NCBI GenBank assembly: GCA_016342495.1
Contig: JAEIOG010000003.1
Span: 1-64,000 of the forward strand
DNA length: 64,000 nucleotides
Direction: 5' to 3'
From: Phycisphaerae bacterium
GTDB taxonomy: Bacteria; Planctomycetota; Phycisphaerae; Sedimentisphaerales; SM23-30
Shown: piece by piece, positions 18,609 to 28,700 of the stretch
How the letters are laid out: each line of letters begins with the position of its first letter
How positions within the stretch are numbered: position 1 is the stretch's first letter
Notes under the pieces: model-generated
The model's database searches: none
Told to the model about the DNA's origin: nothing
What the model saw: the letters and a program-made list of their open reading frames with translations, nothing else
Position numbers and translations under genes: made by a program

Positions 18609-19979
18609 TTATTTCAAAAATTCTTTGAGTTTTTCAAGGTGATCTGAGATGCTTGCTTCATACCCACGATCAGACGGACTATAATATTGTTTGGCAAAAT
18701 CTTCAGGCAAATAATTTTGTTTCACAAAAGCACCGGGGTAGCTGTGGGGGTATTTGTATTGAATGCCTCGTCCCATTTTTTTCGCTCCGGGGTAATGGGA
18801 ATCTTTTAGATGCTGTGGAACCTGGGCGGTCTGGTCATTATTGACATCAGAAAGTGCAGACATTATTGCTTTGGTTGACCGGTTTGATTTTGGTGCGCAG
18901 GCAATATAAATAGCTGCCTGAGCAAGTGGAAGCTGGGCTTCGGGAAAACCTACAAATTCGGCGATTTGCATAGCTGAGGCTGCCAGTATCGTCGCCATCG
19001 GGTCGGCATTGCCCACATCTTCAGCAGCTGTTACACAAATACGGCGAGCGATAAAACGGGGATCTTCACCGCCAGCAATCAAACGCGCCAACCAGTAAAC
19101 TGTAGCATCAGGGTCAGAGCCGCGCATTGATTTTTGCAAAGCTGATGCCAGGTCATAATGACTATCACCTTTAGAATCAGAAACTAAAGATTTCTTCTGA
19201 ATGGATTCCTGGGCAAGCTCTAAATCAAAAATAATTTCTACTGAATCAGTTTTGACCGGCCCGGCTGGCTTTGAGCCATCACCCGGCAATTGCTGACTAT
19301 GCAATTGCGACAACACCCCGACTTCAAGAGCAGTCAACGCCTTACGGGCATCACCATTAGACATAATCGCCAGGTAATCCAACGCCTGGGCAGTCATGGT
19401 AATATCATATTGACCAAGCCCTCGTTTCGCGTCATCAATTGCAAGTGTAATAATTTTTTTTATGTGTTCAAGAGTCAGATACTCAAACTCAAAAATTGTA
19501 CTACGGGAAACCAAAGCAGAGTTTACCGAGAAAAAAGGATTTTCAGTAGTGGCCCCTATAAGAATAACAGTACCGTTTTCAACATCATCAAGCAATACAT
19601 CCTGCTGGGATTTACTGAAACGGTGAATTTCATCTAAAAATAATACGGTGCGTTTACGGTTGACTGCTAAGCGGTCGCGGGCATTTTTAATTATCTCCCG
19701 GATTTTAGCCACGCCAACAATAGCGGCATTAGTCGGGTCAAAATACGCCGAACATTGATTAGCGATCACATTAGCTAAAGTGGTTTTACCCGTTCCAGGA
19801 GGGCCATAAAAAATCAGGCTGGTAACCCGGTCAGCCTGGAGCATACGCCACAGAAGCTTGCCCGGGGCAATAAATGATTCCTGGCCAATAAACTGCTCAA
19901 GATTATGGGGCCTCATGCGTACCGCCAGCGGTGCCGCAGAGGCGATGTTTTTTTGTTCGGTTTCACTAAATAAATCCAT
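18609..19979 (-). CDS. rarA: Replication-associated recombination protein A (AAA+ ATPase)
   Basis: The RarA/MgsA/WRNIP1 family (456 aa) acts at stalled replication forks, related to clamp-loader ATPases. Visible motifs are Walker A (YGPPGTGKTTLA, near residue 60), Walker B (VLFLDEIHRF), sensor 1 (LIGATTENPFFSVN), and the C-terminal tetramerisation region with SDVNNDQTAQVPQHLKDSHY and KKMGRGIQYKYPHSYPG, the latter diagnostic of RarA. The N-terminus begins DLFSETEQ, as in other family members. No clear ribosome site precedes the ATG. The gene is flanked by unrelated genes and seems to stand alone. Confidence 0.95.
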   Translation of the reverse strand: MDLFSETEQKNIASAAPLAVRMRPHNLEQFIGQESFIAPGKLLWRMLQADRVTSLIFYGPPGTGKTTLANVIANQCSAYFDPTNAAIVGVAKIREIIKNARDRLAVNRKRTVLFLDEIHRFSKSQQDVLLDDVENGTVILIGATTENPFFSVNSALVSRSTIFEFEYLTLEHIKKIITLAIDDAKRGLGQYDITMTAQALDYLAIMSNGDARKALTALEVGVLSQLHSQQLPGDGSKPAGPVKTDSVEIIFDLELAQESIQKKSLVSDSKGDSHYDLASALQKSMRGSDPDATVYWLARLIAGGEDPRFIARRICVTAAEDVGNADPMATILAASAMQIAEFVGFPEAQLPLAQAAIYIACAPKSNRSTKAIMSALSDVNNDQTAQVPQHLKDSHYPGAKKMGRGIQYKYPHSYPGAFVKQNYLPEDFAKQYYSPSDRGYEASISDHLEKLKEFLK

Positions 19980-20069
19980 GACTGAAATTTTATCATTTTC
20001 AGGATAAAATTACAATGAGTTTAATTTAGAATTTTCGTTGCAAAACACCTCTACCTGAGCTTCATGCTT

Positions 20070-20107
20070 TTTAAAAATAAAAAGCCCCCAACATAAAAGC
20101 CGGGGGC
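20070..20107 (-). terminator. Rho-independent terminator of the small PEP-CTERM gene
   Basis: On the minus strand GCCCCC and GGGGGC close a 12-nt loop and are followed by TTTTTATTTTT. Confidence 0.85.
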
Positions 20108-20123
20108 ATGGTGTGTTTTTAAG

Positions 20124-20591
20124 TTATGCTACAATCTTGCAACGTTTGCGTCTTAAAGTCAGCGAACCCAAAGCCAAAAGAGCTATGGTAGCAGGCTCTG
20201 GAATTGCACTTTTATGTACAGCAGCATTGTCAGCACAAGTGATATTATTAAAGCTATCTGTAACTGGGGCTTTATTGGCCAAATAAATCGAAGGACTTCT
20301 CTCCATTGCGATTTCAAAATTAGTCACAGCGCCATCAACTTTTTTAGCAGACATAAGATCAGCACTATTGCTCATGATAAAATTGTCATAAGCCATGATG
20401 TCGATTTCGTCCATATTAAGATCAGGAGCAGCCGAAGCATTGCTAGTAGATCGGTAGTGTTTGGCGATATCGAAAGCGTTCATGGTTTTGTCAAAATCAT
20501 TGCTATGAGCGGCATCTTTAACTGTTGTCTCAGCAAAAATAACACAAGTAATAGCTAAAACGATAAAACAAATTAACAACATCTTCTTCAT
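20124..20591 (-). CDS. Small PEP-CTERM sorting-signal protein
   Basis: A 155-aa secreted protein with a signal peptide (cleavage near VIFA) and a C-terminal PEP-CTERM tail: IPEPATIALLALGSL, a hydrophobic span, then RRKRCK. In PEP-CTERM systems an exosortase recognises this tail, usually alongside exopolysaccharide production; no exosortase is in the window. The middle (about 90 residues) is Asp/Asn/Ala/Ser-rich with no recognised fold. The start ATG is the last triplet of an unusual structured leader (CCGATG), and AGGAG lies inside that leader 15 nt upstream, so translation may be controlled by RNA folding. Confidence 0.75.
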   Translation of the reverse strand: MKKMLLICFIVLAITCVIFAETTVKDAAHSNDFDKTMNAFDIAKHYRSTSNASAAPDLNMDEIDIMAYDNFIMSNSADLMSAKKVDGAVTNFEIAMERSPSIYLANKAPVTDSFNNITCADNAAVHKSAIPEPATIALLALGSLTLRRKRCKIVA

Positions 20592-20682
20592 CGGTTAACT
20601 CTCTACTCCTAAGTAGGTTTGGGCAGCACCCAGAGTAGGGTTTGCCTTTATTTTTGAACTGAGCATTTGCAGTGCTCAGGCT
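20589..20682 (-). promoter_or_regulatory. Structured leader resembling a c-di-GMP-I (GEMM) riboswitch
   Basis: On the minus strand, just before and into the start codon, the RNA would read GGCAAACC, a 6-nt loop, GGGTGCTGCC, then AAACCTACT, TAGG, AGTAG, and finally GTTAACCGATG. The GGCAAACC opening and the AAACC...GTTACCGATG ending match landmarks of class I c-di-GMP riboswitches as I remember them (Vc2 type). The central GGGACGCAAAGCC block is not conserved, so this may be a divergent variant or another RNA. The ribosome site AGGAG is inside the second hairpin, suggesting control of translation. A 7-bp hairpin (CTGAGCA/TGCTCAG, 20659-20679) lies upstream. Confidence 0.35.
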
Positions 20683-20909
20683 TAATTGGCTAGCCAGTAA
20701 TAAGATACAATATAAAAAAACTGATGGCAAATGAAGTTGTGTAAAAAAAAACGGAACAACCATGGTCCGATAAAACCAATTTTTTGTAAAAGTCGAAACT
20801 AAGGTATTACCATATTTATTTTCTGCTCAGTTTGTGCTAAAATATGGCCGATATTAATAACACTGAATATGTCCCCAACTTATTTATACAAAAAAAAGGA
20901 ATTTGCATT

Positions 20910-22775
20910 ATGTGTGGAATTGTTGCTTATCTCGGAAATAAAAAAGCTCAAAACATTCTGTTAGAAGGCTTAAAAAGACTCGAATATCGTGGCTATGACT
21001 CATCTGGCGTTGCCATCGCCCAAAACTATCAACTGGAAGTTATTCGATCTGCGGGAAGAATTTCCTGTCTGGAAGAAAAATTAATAGAACTAAATTTATT
21101 TGGCAGCGCCGGAATTGCCCATACCCGCTGGGCCACCCATGGCGCACCAACAGAAAAAAATGCTCATCCGCATCAAGACTATACCGGCAAAATCGCTATC
21201 GTACATAACGGTATAATCGAAAATTACACAACACTTAAAAAATGGCTTATCAAAAAAGGTGCCGAATTTAAGAGCGATACTGATTCAGAAGTTGTCGCTA
21301 ATATGATAGGCTTATTTTATGATAAACAAAATGCTACCGACACTCAGGAGTTAAGCGATGCTGAACGATTGGAAAAAGCTCTCCGACTAACCCTGGCCAA
21401 ATTAGCTGGAACGTTTGGCATTGCGGTGATTTGCAAAGATTTACCCGATACGCTCATGGTTGCTCGACGAGGCAGTCCGCTGGTAATAGGCATTGGCGAT
21501 GATGAATTCATCATAGCCTCTGATGCCGCGGCAATCGTCAAACATACCACCCAGGCCGTCTACCTCGGCGATAATGAAATGGCTGTTATCTCACGCGATG
21601 GCTATGTCACCAGTACAATCGATAACCAACCCGTTAATAATAAAATTGAAGAAATTGAATATTCCCTCGAAGAAATCGAGCTGGCTGATTATACCCATTA
21701 TATGCAGAAAGAAATTTTTGAACAGCCCGAAACACTCCGGGCATGTATGTCCGGCAGACTGGACCTGCAAAACAAAAACATCAAACTGGGTGGCATTGCC
21801 GATATGAGCCGCAAACTGGTCAAAGCTCGCAAAATCAATATCGCCGGCTGTGGCACCGCTTTACATTCGGCTATGGTAGCTAAATATCTTTTAGAAGAAT
21901 TAGCATCGCTACCTGTTGAAACTGATTTCGCTTCAGAGTTCCGCTATCGTAATCCAATTATCAACGAAGGGACCATGCAAATCGTCGTGAGTCAATCCGG
22001 TGAAACCATTGATACCTTAGCAGCCTTACGCGAAGCCCATGACCGCGGAGCTCACACCTTAGGTATTGTCAATTCCGTTGGAAGCACCATTGCTCGAGAA
22101 ACCGATTGCGGGATTTATTTACATGTTGGCCCTGAAATCGGGGTGGCTTCAACCAAAGCTTTTACCGGACAGGTTGCCGTCTTTACTATGCTGGCACTTT
22201 ATATTGCCCGTCGCCGACACATGTCCCAATATCAGCTGGAACGCTACATTGACGCGATGGCTAAAATCCCTGACCAGATCGAAACTATATTATTACTTAG
22301 CGAAATGATTAAAGAAGTGACGGCTCAATATTGCGACAGAGAAAACTGGCTGTTCCTGGGCAGAGGCTATCAATATCCCGTTGCCCTGGAAGGCGCTTTG
22401 AAGCTCAAAGAAATTTCTTATATACATGCCGAAGGCCTGCCAGCAGCAGAAATGAAACACGGGCCAATCGCTTTGATTACCCCAGAAATGCCGGTTGTTT
22501 TCATTGCGACCAAATGCGATCAATATGATAAAGTCATTGGCAATATGGAAGAAGTAAAAGCCCGTGGCGGACAAATAATCGCCGTCGCTACCGAAGGCGA
22601 TCAACAGATCAAAAATTATGCCGACCATGTTTTTTATGTTCCCGATACTTTAGATGAATTACAACCTTTGCTAACTGTTGTGCCACTGCAATTGCTGGCC
22701 TATCATGCCGCCGTATTAAGAGGCATGGACGTCGATAAACCCAGAAATCTGGCAAAAAGCGTTACCGTCGAATAA
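20910..22775 (+). CDS. glmS: Glutamine--fructose-6-phosphate aminotransferase (isomerizing)
   Basis: GlmS (621 aa) makes glucosamine-6-phosphate from fructose-6-phosphate and glutamine, the first step to UDP-GlcNAc for peptidoglycan and other polymers. It has an N-terminal Ntn glutaminase domain beginning MCGIVAYLG, with the Cys exposed after Met removal (RLEYRGYDSSG, AHTRWATHG follow), and two SIS sugar-isomerase domains (AGCGTALHS, SQSGETIDTL, EGALKLKEISYIHAEG). It ends KSVTVE, typical of the family. The start must be at 20910 so that Cys is residue 2; AAAGGA lies about 9 nt upstream. The frame is open further upstream but this stretch is not used. No glmS ribozyme core was recognised upstream. 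Confidence 0.97.
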   Translation: MCGIVAYLGNKKAQNILLEGLKRLEYRGYDSSGVAIAQNYQLEVIRSAGRISCLEEKLIELNLFGSAGIAHTRWATHGAPTEKNAHPHQDYTGKIAIVHNGIIENYTTLKKWLIKKGAEFKSDTDSEVVANMIGLFYDKQNATDTQELSDAERLEKALRLTLAKLAGTFGIAVICKDLPDTLMVARRGSPLVIGIGDDEFIIASDAAAIVKHTTQAVYLGDNEMAVISRDGYVTSTIDNQPVNNKIEEIEYSLEEIELADYTHYMQKEIFEQPETLRACMSGRLDLQNKNIKLGGIADMSRKLVKARKINIAGCGTALHSAMVAKYLLEELASLPVETDFASEFRYRNPIINEGTMQIVVSQSGETIDTLAALREAHDRGAHTLGIVNSVGSTIARETDCGIYLHVGPEIGVASTKAFTGQVAVFTMLALYIARRRHMSQYQLERYIDAMAKIPDQIETILLLSEMIKEVTAQYCDRENWLFLGRGYQYPVALEGALKLKEISYIHAEGLPAAEMKHGPIALITPEMPVVFIATKCDQYDKVIGNMEEVKARGGQIIAVATEGDQQIKNYADHVFYVPDTLDELQPLLTVVPLQLLAYHAAVLRGMDVDKPRNLAKSVTVE

Positions 22776-22799
22776 GTTAATTTTTCTTACATCAATTAA

Positions 22800-22831
22800 A
22801 AGGTCATGCCCATAAGGTCATGGCCTTTTTT
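22800..22831 (+). terminator. Rho-independent terminator of glmS
   Basis: AAGGTCATG and CATGGCCTT pair over 9 bp (one T-G wobble) with a 10-nt loop, followed by T-rich sequence. Confidence 0.8.
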
Positions 22832-22952
22832 CATACCTGTTAAAATAGTTAATTACAATAGAATAGAGAACTTTCCATACGTAAAATAGGCAATTATCAA
22901 TTATGGTTTCAACATACTCACATGCTTTTATCCTAGTGAAAATGTTAGTATC

Positions 22953-23210
22953 ATTGTGGATAACTTGTGTTTTCCCTGAATAATTTGTGGATTAAGTGTT
23001 TATGACAAGTTGTCTGCTATTTGCTTTAAACAAAAGCTAATCCAATCAAAATATCACATAAGACTTTCATATACAACAACTTACCTGATTTAATCAGTAG
23101 TTTTAACTATAATCCCAATTATAATTTAAGTAAGTTGTGCCGATTGTATTAATAAGCTTTAGTTTCAAGGTTGCTTTTTATAAGCCATATTTATTGTGGA
23201 TAACTTGTGT
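22953..23210. other. DnaA-box cluster in a 735-bp AT-rich gap (candidate origin or DnaA-control region)
   Basis: The gene-free stretch 22832-23566 contains two perfect TGTGGATAA DnaA boxes (22955-22963 and 23195-23203; complement TTATCCACA), each inside an identical 18-bp direct repeat ATTGTGGATAACTTGTGT. A third site, TGTGGATTA (22986-22994), has one mismatch. Several AAGTTGT/ACAACTT words lie between them. The surroundings are strongly AT-rich. This is what an oriC or a DnaA-binding control or titration site can look like. No dnaA or dnaN gene is nearby, but dnaE follows at 25.7 kb. The rest of the gap shows no gene. Confidence 0.5.
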
Positions 23211-23496
23211 GTAAAATATGGCCGTCCAAAAAACATCAGGTTAAAACTATAAATATTGTGAAATCCGTAAGTTATGGGACGACTTAAAAATAAATGATAT
23301 ATAAATATGAATTATTCTCGGCTTAAATGACCTGATAAAAGTTACAATCGACACCAACGTCATATCCTCCTTTTAATATTTCACAATCTCCCAATAAAAG
23401 CATTTATCAACTAAATCAGCTTTTGCAAATGCCGATATTAACATTGGCAACGCAATCAAGGCGTTTAGATTTTTACCGAAACCTAAAATAACCCAC

Positions 23497-23516
23497 TCAA
23501 TCTGCGCGCAGATTGA
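23497..23516. promoter_or_regulatory. Perfect 20-bp palindrome upstream of a PEP-CTERM gene
   Basis: TCAATCTGCGCGCAGATTGA is its own reverse complement and lies about 50 bp before the start at 23567. It could be a regulator-binding site or an mRNA hairpin; no T-run follows, so it is not a standard terminator. Confidence 0.45.
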
Positions 23517-23566
23517 CGCTAAAGCAAACTCACAACAAAATTAAGCAGCACCGTAGGAGGCAGGCA

Positions 23567-25402
23567 ATGACAAGTGGCAAAAAATGGATTTTTTCAGTTT
23601 ATTTACTCTTCATGCTATTAAGCATAAATTCAAATCTATACGCGGTATTAAAAGCTGAGGATGTTTTACTGGTCATAAATCAGAATAGTCCAACCAGTAT
23701 CGCTATCGCTAATATGTATCGTCAATACTATCCTAGCATAACCAATGACCAGGTCGTATACTTAAATGGTATCCCCGACAGCAGCGGCCCTTCTAGCACT
23801 GCCGCCAACGAAATTATCTCCCGAACCGATTTCAATAATATGATAGCAACACCAATACGCAGCCATCTCCAGGCCAACAATGCGGTCAACAGCACCAAGG
23901 TGATTATCACAACAGCTGGCTTGCCCTATCGGATCGAAGATACCAATAACCCTAATATTGTTAATCCAGGTTCTGGCTCGGTGTATTCAGCTGATGACAT
24001 CAATAAAATTAACGCTGCCTCGGTTGAATCTGAATTGTCCGTTCTGTTCCAGCTCGACCCATCATTAAATAATACTTTAAATACCGCCAACCGGGTTGCA
24101 AACCCATATCAGGCATACCGCAGTGGCATGGATAAATTCGCAAGGGATATCGAAACTAATCTCCAAAATATTCAGTGGACCGAAACCAGGTCTGTTGGTA
24201 GCTATTATGGCCCAACCAGCGATGGGACTACCACAAACTGGGGGACCAGCGACAGAAAATTCTCAGCTGGCGATATTTACATAACATCCAGACTCGATGC
24301 CGGCAAAGACCAAGGCAAGGACCCAACAACAGCAGTCTGGCAAATGCTCGAAAGTTCTCGACGTGCTTCAGATATAAATTTTGGTGTCAATGGCAATAAA
24401 GCTATTGTGGTCCTGGACGATTCTCATGGCATCAACGACTATGATCTTAACCGTGTATACAACTTGGATGGCAGCAGTGGCTATAATGTATTTGAAGATG
24501 GTCAAAATCCACCGAATACTGCAAATATGCTATATCGTGATGACTATAAAAGCGCTTACACTGCTATGACCGGAGAAAAATCGATAGACCAAAGCACTAA
24601 CTCTGCCAAAATGATCGCTGGCAATGGCGTAACTGTAATCCTTGATACTCAAAGTGATTATGAAATAACTAGCAAAGACGTTACCGGAAATATGATTGCC
24701 TGGGCCAGCTTTGGCACCAATGGCGACGATGGGAAATATGGCACTTATATCACAAATGCCTTAACCGGTGACGATGCTTTCAACCTGGCCAACGGCGCTG
24801 TTTTCACATCTATAGAAAGCTTTAATGGCGTAACGATGTTCAATGACGTTTACGGTAGCCAAGGTAAAGTCATAAATTTCCTCTCCAATGGGGGAGCCGG
24901 TGCTATTGGCCATACTTTTGAGCCTTTTTCAGATGCTGTCGTCGATAATGAATATCTATTTTACAATTTATTAGCTGACCATGATGGCGATGGCTTCGCG
25001 GATATGAGCTTTGGCGAAGCGGCTTTCACGGCCCTGCCATACCTTAGCTGGTCTGAAGTTGTACTGGGCGACCCTTTGATGACCATAGCTTATGGCAATG
25101 GCGGCTCTGGAACAACACTTTTAATCGGTGATGTTAATCTGGATAATATTGTCAGCCAACTTGATATTTCAATTATTGAATCATTATTAGGTAATGCCAA
25201 TGGTGATGCTAAATTTAATCCACTAGGGGATTTAGACTTCAATAGCGAAATCAATGGTATTGACTTACAAATTGCACAAAGCATGTTAGGCAACTACCTG
25301 ACATTAAACGATAGTGGTGTTTATCAAGTTGTACCAGAACCAACAACTATTATACTGTTAATCAGCGGAGCTTTTATAACTCTTAAAAGACGTAAAAAAT
25401 AA
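23567..25402 (+). CDS. TIGR03790-like secreted protein with dockerin-like segment and PEP-CTERM tail
   Basis: A 611-aa exported protein in three parts. The signal peptide is followed by a large N-terminal domain (about 30-510) that resembles TIGR03790 family proteins: LLVINQNSPTSIAIANMY, then an Arg/Asp-rich ISRTDFNNMIATPI, IITTAGLPYRIED, and a late GAVFTSIESFNG with VLGDPLMTIAYGN. Next is a dockerin type I-like pair of Asp/Asn loops (IGDVNLDNIVSQLDISII and DLDFNSEINGIDLQIA), which bind calcium in true dockerins. The end is a PEP-CTERM tail (VPEPTTIILLISG, then LKRRKK). The start is fixed by AGGAGG 6 nt before the ATG at 23567. The function of the TIGR03790 domain is unknown; the family assignment is by memory of motifs. 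Confidence 0.8.
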   Translation: MTSGKKWIFSVYLLFMLLSINSNLYAVLKAEDVLLVINQNSPTSIAIANMYRQYYPSITNDQVVYLNGIPDSSGPSSTAANEIISRTDFNNMIATPIRSHLQANNAVNSTKVIITTAGLPYRIEDTNNPNIVNPGSGSVYSADDINKINAASVESELSVLFQLDPSLNNTLNTANRVANPYQAYRSGMDKFARDIETNLQNIQWTETRSVGSYYGPTSDGTTTNWGTSDRKFSAGDIYITSRLDAGKDQGKDPTTAVWQMLESSRRASDINFGVNGNKAIVVLDDSHGINDYDLNRVYNLDGSSGYNVFEDGQNPPNTANMLYRDDYKSAYTAMTGEKSIDQSTNSAKMIAGNGVTVILDTQSDYEITSKDVTGNMIAWASFGTNGDDGKYGTYITNALTGDDAFNLANGAVFTSIESFNGVTMFNDVYGSQGKVINFLSNGGAGAIGHTFEPFSDAVVDNEYLFYNLLADHDGDGFADMSFGEAAFTALPYLSWSEVVLGDPLMTIAYGNGGSGTTLLIGDVNLDNIVSQLDISIIESLLGNANGDAKFNPLGDLDFNSEINGIDLQIAQSMLGNYLTLNDSGVYQVVPEPTTIILLISGAFITLKRRKK

Positions 25403-25430
25403 ATCTTGCTCAAAGACTTGAGGAAATGAG

Positions 25431-25458
25431 GCTATCGAACTTTTCGATAGCTTTTTTT
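25431..25458 (+). terminator. Rho-independent terminator of the PEP-CTERM/dockerin-like gene
   Basis: GCTATCGAA and TTCGATAGC form a perfect 9-bp stem with a 3-nt loop, followed by seven T. Confidence 0.93.
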
Positions 25459-25737
25459 ATACCCTAATCATCATAGTTTCACCTGATTGAAAAATAGCTT
25501 TGGCTTGGGCTTTGCCAGCTGAAAAACCACAAAACCAGTAAGTAATCATTAGCTCTTGCCCATTCAAATCCGGCAAAATCCGTGTGCTATTCTTATATTA
25601 TTTCCCCGCCACTAAATAATCTCACTCATGATATCCTGATGTTATTAGAATTGATGTTGAGGAAATTTAAGATCGGTGGTATGATAATGCTTCAGAGATA
25701 AATAATATCAATTCGATTAGAGATAGAAGCATAACTT

Positions 25738-28700
25738 ATGATAGATCAACAGTTTACGCATTTACATGTACATTCGGAATATTCCCTCTTAGACGGTGCC
25801 GCCTCGGTAAAAGGCCTGGTCAAACAGGCCGCGGCTATCGGTATGGATTCCTTAGCAATCAGCGACCATGGCAATATGTATGGGGCGGCGGCTTTCTTCA
25901 GCCATGCAAAAGCTGCTAATATCAAACCTATTATTGGTATCGAAGCTTACATCGCACCGGGTAGCCGTTTTCAAAAAGAAGGCTTGACCATTGGTACTGC
26001 CAGTTACCACCTGCTGCTGCTTGCTGAAAATAATGTGGGCTATCAAAACCTGTTGAAACTATCAACACTTGGTTATACCGAAGGGTTTTACTATCGCCCC
26101 CGAATTGACAAAGAATTATTGACCGAGCTTCACGAAGGCCTTATTTGCACATCAGCTTGTCTGGGTGGGGAAATACCTCAGCTTCTAATGGAAGGCAAAG
26201 AAAAAGAAGCTAAAGAAGCAGTCGAATGGTACCTAAAGCTTTTCGGACCCGAAAGATACTTTGTCGAAATTCAATGGCATTGCGAAGACCAGAATCGGGT
26301 TACACCTATGCTGGTGGACTTGGCCAACAGATGCGGGGCCCCGATTGTCGCTACTAATGATGTCCATTTTCTGACCGCTGCTGATTATAAAGCCCATGAC
26401 GCTCTTACCTGCTTGAGCACCGGTAAATTGATTAACGATGAAAGACGCATGAAATATCCGCCAGAGCTTTATTTGCGACCGGCATCGGAAATGAACAAAT
26501 TATTCATGCGTTGGCCTGAAGCCTGCAAAAATACCCGATGGATTGCTGACCGCTGTAATGTTGATATTGATTTTTCGACCCAGCATGCCCCAGTATATCA
26601 GCCACCGGAAAATAAAACTGCCGATGAATATCTCCGTGAATTATGTATTGAAGGATTGCATGACCACTTAGGTGAAGAAATCCCCGATCATTATATGAAA
26701 AGACTGGACCGTGAACTTGAAGTTATCTCCAGTAAAGATTTCTCCAGTTACTTTTTGATTGTCTGGGATTTCGTTAATTATGCCCGACAAAATAACATAC
26801 CCGCTAATCCGCGTGGCTCTGGTGTTGGCACACTCGTTGGTTATGCCCTGAAAATAGCTTTTGTTGATCCACTGGAATATGGCCTCCTGTTTGAACGTTT
26901 CATGGACCCTGAACGAAATGAAATGCCTGATATTGATATTGATATCTGTCAGGATGGTCGCCAGCGAGTCATTGATTACATGCGCGAAAAATATGGGCAT
27001 GTCGCCCAGATCACTACCTTTGGAACATTAAAAGCTAAAGGTGTTATTCGTGACGTATGTCGAGTGTTAAATATTCCATTGGATGAAGCCGACAAAATGG
27101 CCAAACTCATCCCCGATGGCCTTAAAATCACTCTCCAAGATGCATTAGACCAGGAGCCTAGATTAAAAGAATGGTATGACGCTGACGAACGGGTTCGGGA
27201 AGTTTTCGAAATAGCTCAAAGACTCGAAGGCTTAACGCGGCATTGCTCGGTGCATGCCTGTGCTGTGGTTATTGCCGATGAACCTCTGACAAACTTTCTG
27301 CCTTTGTATAAACAAACCGGTAGCGATGATTTAATTACTCAATTTGAAGGGCCGCTGGTCGAAAAAGTTGGTCTGCTGAAAATGGATTGTCTGGGTCTGC
27401 GAACTTTGAGTATTATCCAGAAAACCCGTGATTTGGTCAAAGTGGGTAAAGGTCTGGATATCGACCAGAACAAAATCGATCTCAAAGATAAAGCGACCTT
27501 GCAAACTTTCTGTGATGGCCGCACCAAAGGCGTATTCCAGTTTGAATCCGGTGGCATGCGCGATTTGTTGCAAAGCATGAAACCTGACCGAATACAGGAT
27601 TTGATTGCCGCAAATGCATTATATCGTCCGGGACCTATGGCTCTTATCCCGGATTACAATGCACGTAAACACGGCACTCCTTATGAAAATCCTCATCCGA
27701 TTATGGATCCTATCCTGGAAGAAACTTATGGTATCATGATCTATCAGGAACAGGTCATGCAGATTTTGAACCAGTTGGGTTCACTGCCACTGGCCCGTGC
27801 TTACAAGCTTATTAAAGCTATTGGTAAAAAGAAACTTGACATCATTAACGCCGAGTCCAGTGCTTTCATGGATGGCTGCGTTGAAAATGGTATTGACCGT
27901 AAGCAAGCCGAAGAACTCTTTGCTTTGATTATGAAATTTGCTGGTTATGGCTTTAATAAAAGTCATTCAACTCAGTACGCAATCCTGGCATTCCAAACCG
28001 CTTATTTTAAAACTCATTATCCAACTGAGTTCATGGCTGCTTTGCTAACCTATGAAATGGGCACTACCGAGAAGGTCGCCGAATACATCGATGATTGTCG
28101 TTCAATCGGCATCAATGTCTTACCCCCGGATATCAATGAAAGCTTCACCGATTTTACCGTTATTTATAATGAAAAAACTGATACAGAAAAGTCAGAAAAA
28201 ACCGATGATGGCAAGCCTGACCTATCAGGTGAAAGCATCCGTTTTGGCTTAGCCGCCGTCAAAGGCGTTGGCACCAAGGCTGTAGAAAATCTTATCCTCG
28301 TCCGCCAGGAACAAGGCGCATTTACCAGTATTTATGACCTCTGTCAAAAAATTGACAGTCGCGCAGTAAATCGCGGTGCCCTGGAAGCTTTAATTAAAGC
28401 TGGCGCCATGGATTCATTCAGCGGCAGTCGCCCACAACTTATAGCAGCCTTGGATGACGCTACCAAAATTGCTTCCAAACTTCAAAAAGACAAAGCTATG
28501 GGCCAAATGAATTTGTTTGGAGCTTTTGATGAACATGAAGAAGATGACAAAGTAATAAATAAATTGCCAGATGTTGCCCCATGGACCGAATCGGAAATGC
28601 TTAAGCAGGAAAAATCTGTTTTAGGTTTATACGTAACCAGCCACCCACTGGCACAATATGCGCCGGTTATCTATCGCCATAGCACGGCAAACACTGAAAC

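Noticed and set aside
20844..20909. Upstream extension of GlmS
   Set aside because: The catalytic Cys must follow the initiator Met; only the start at 20910 provides this.
20762..20909. glmS ribozyme upstream of glmS
   Set aside because: The gap is short and shows none of the ribozyme's conserved core; it is typical of Firmicutes.
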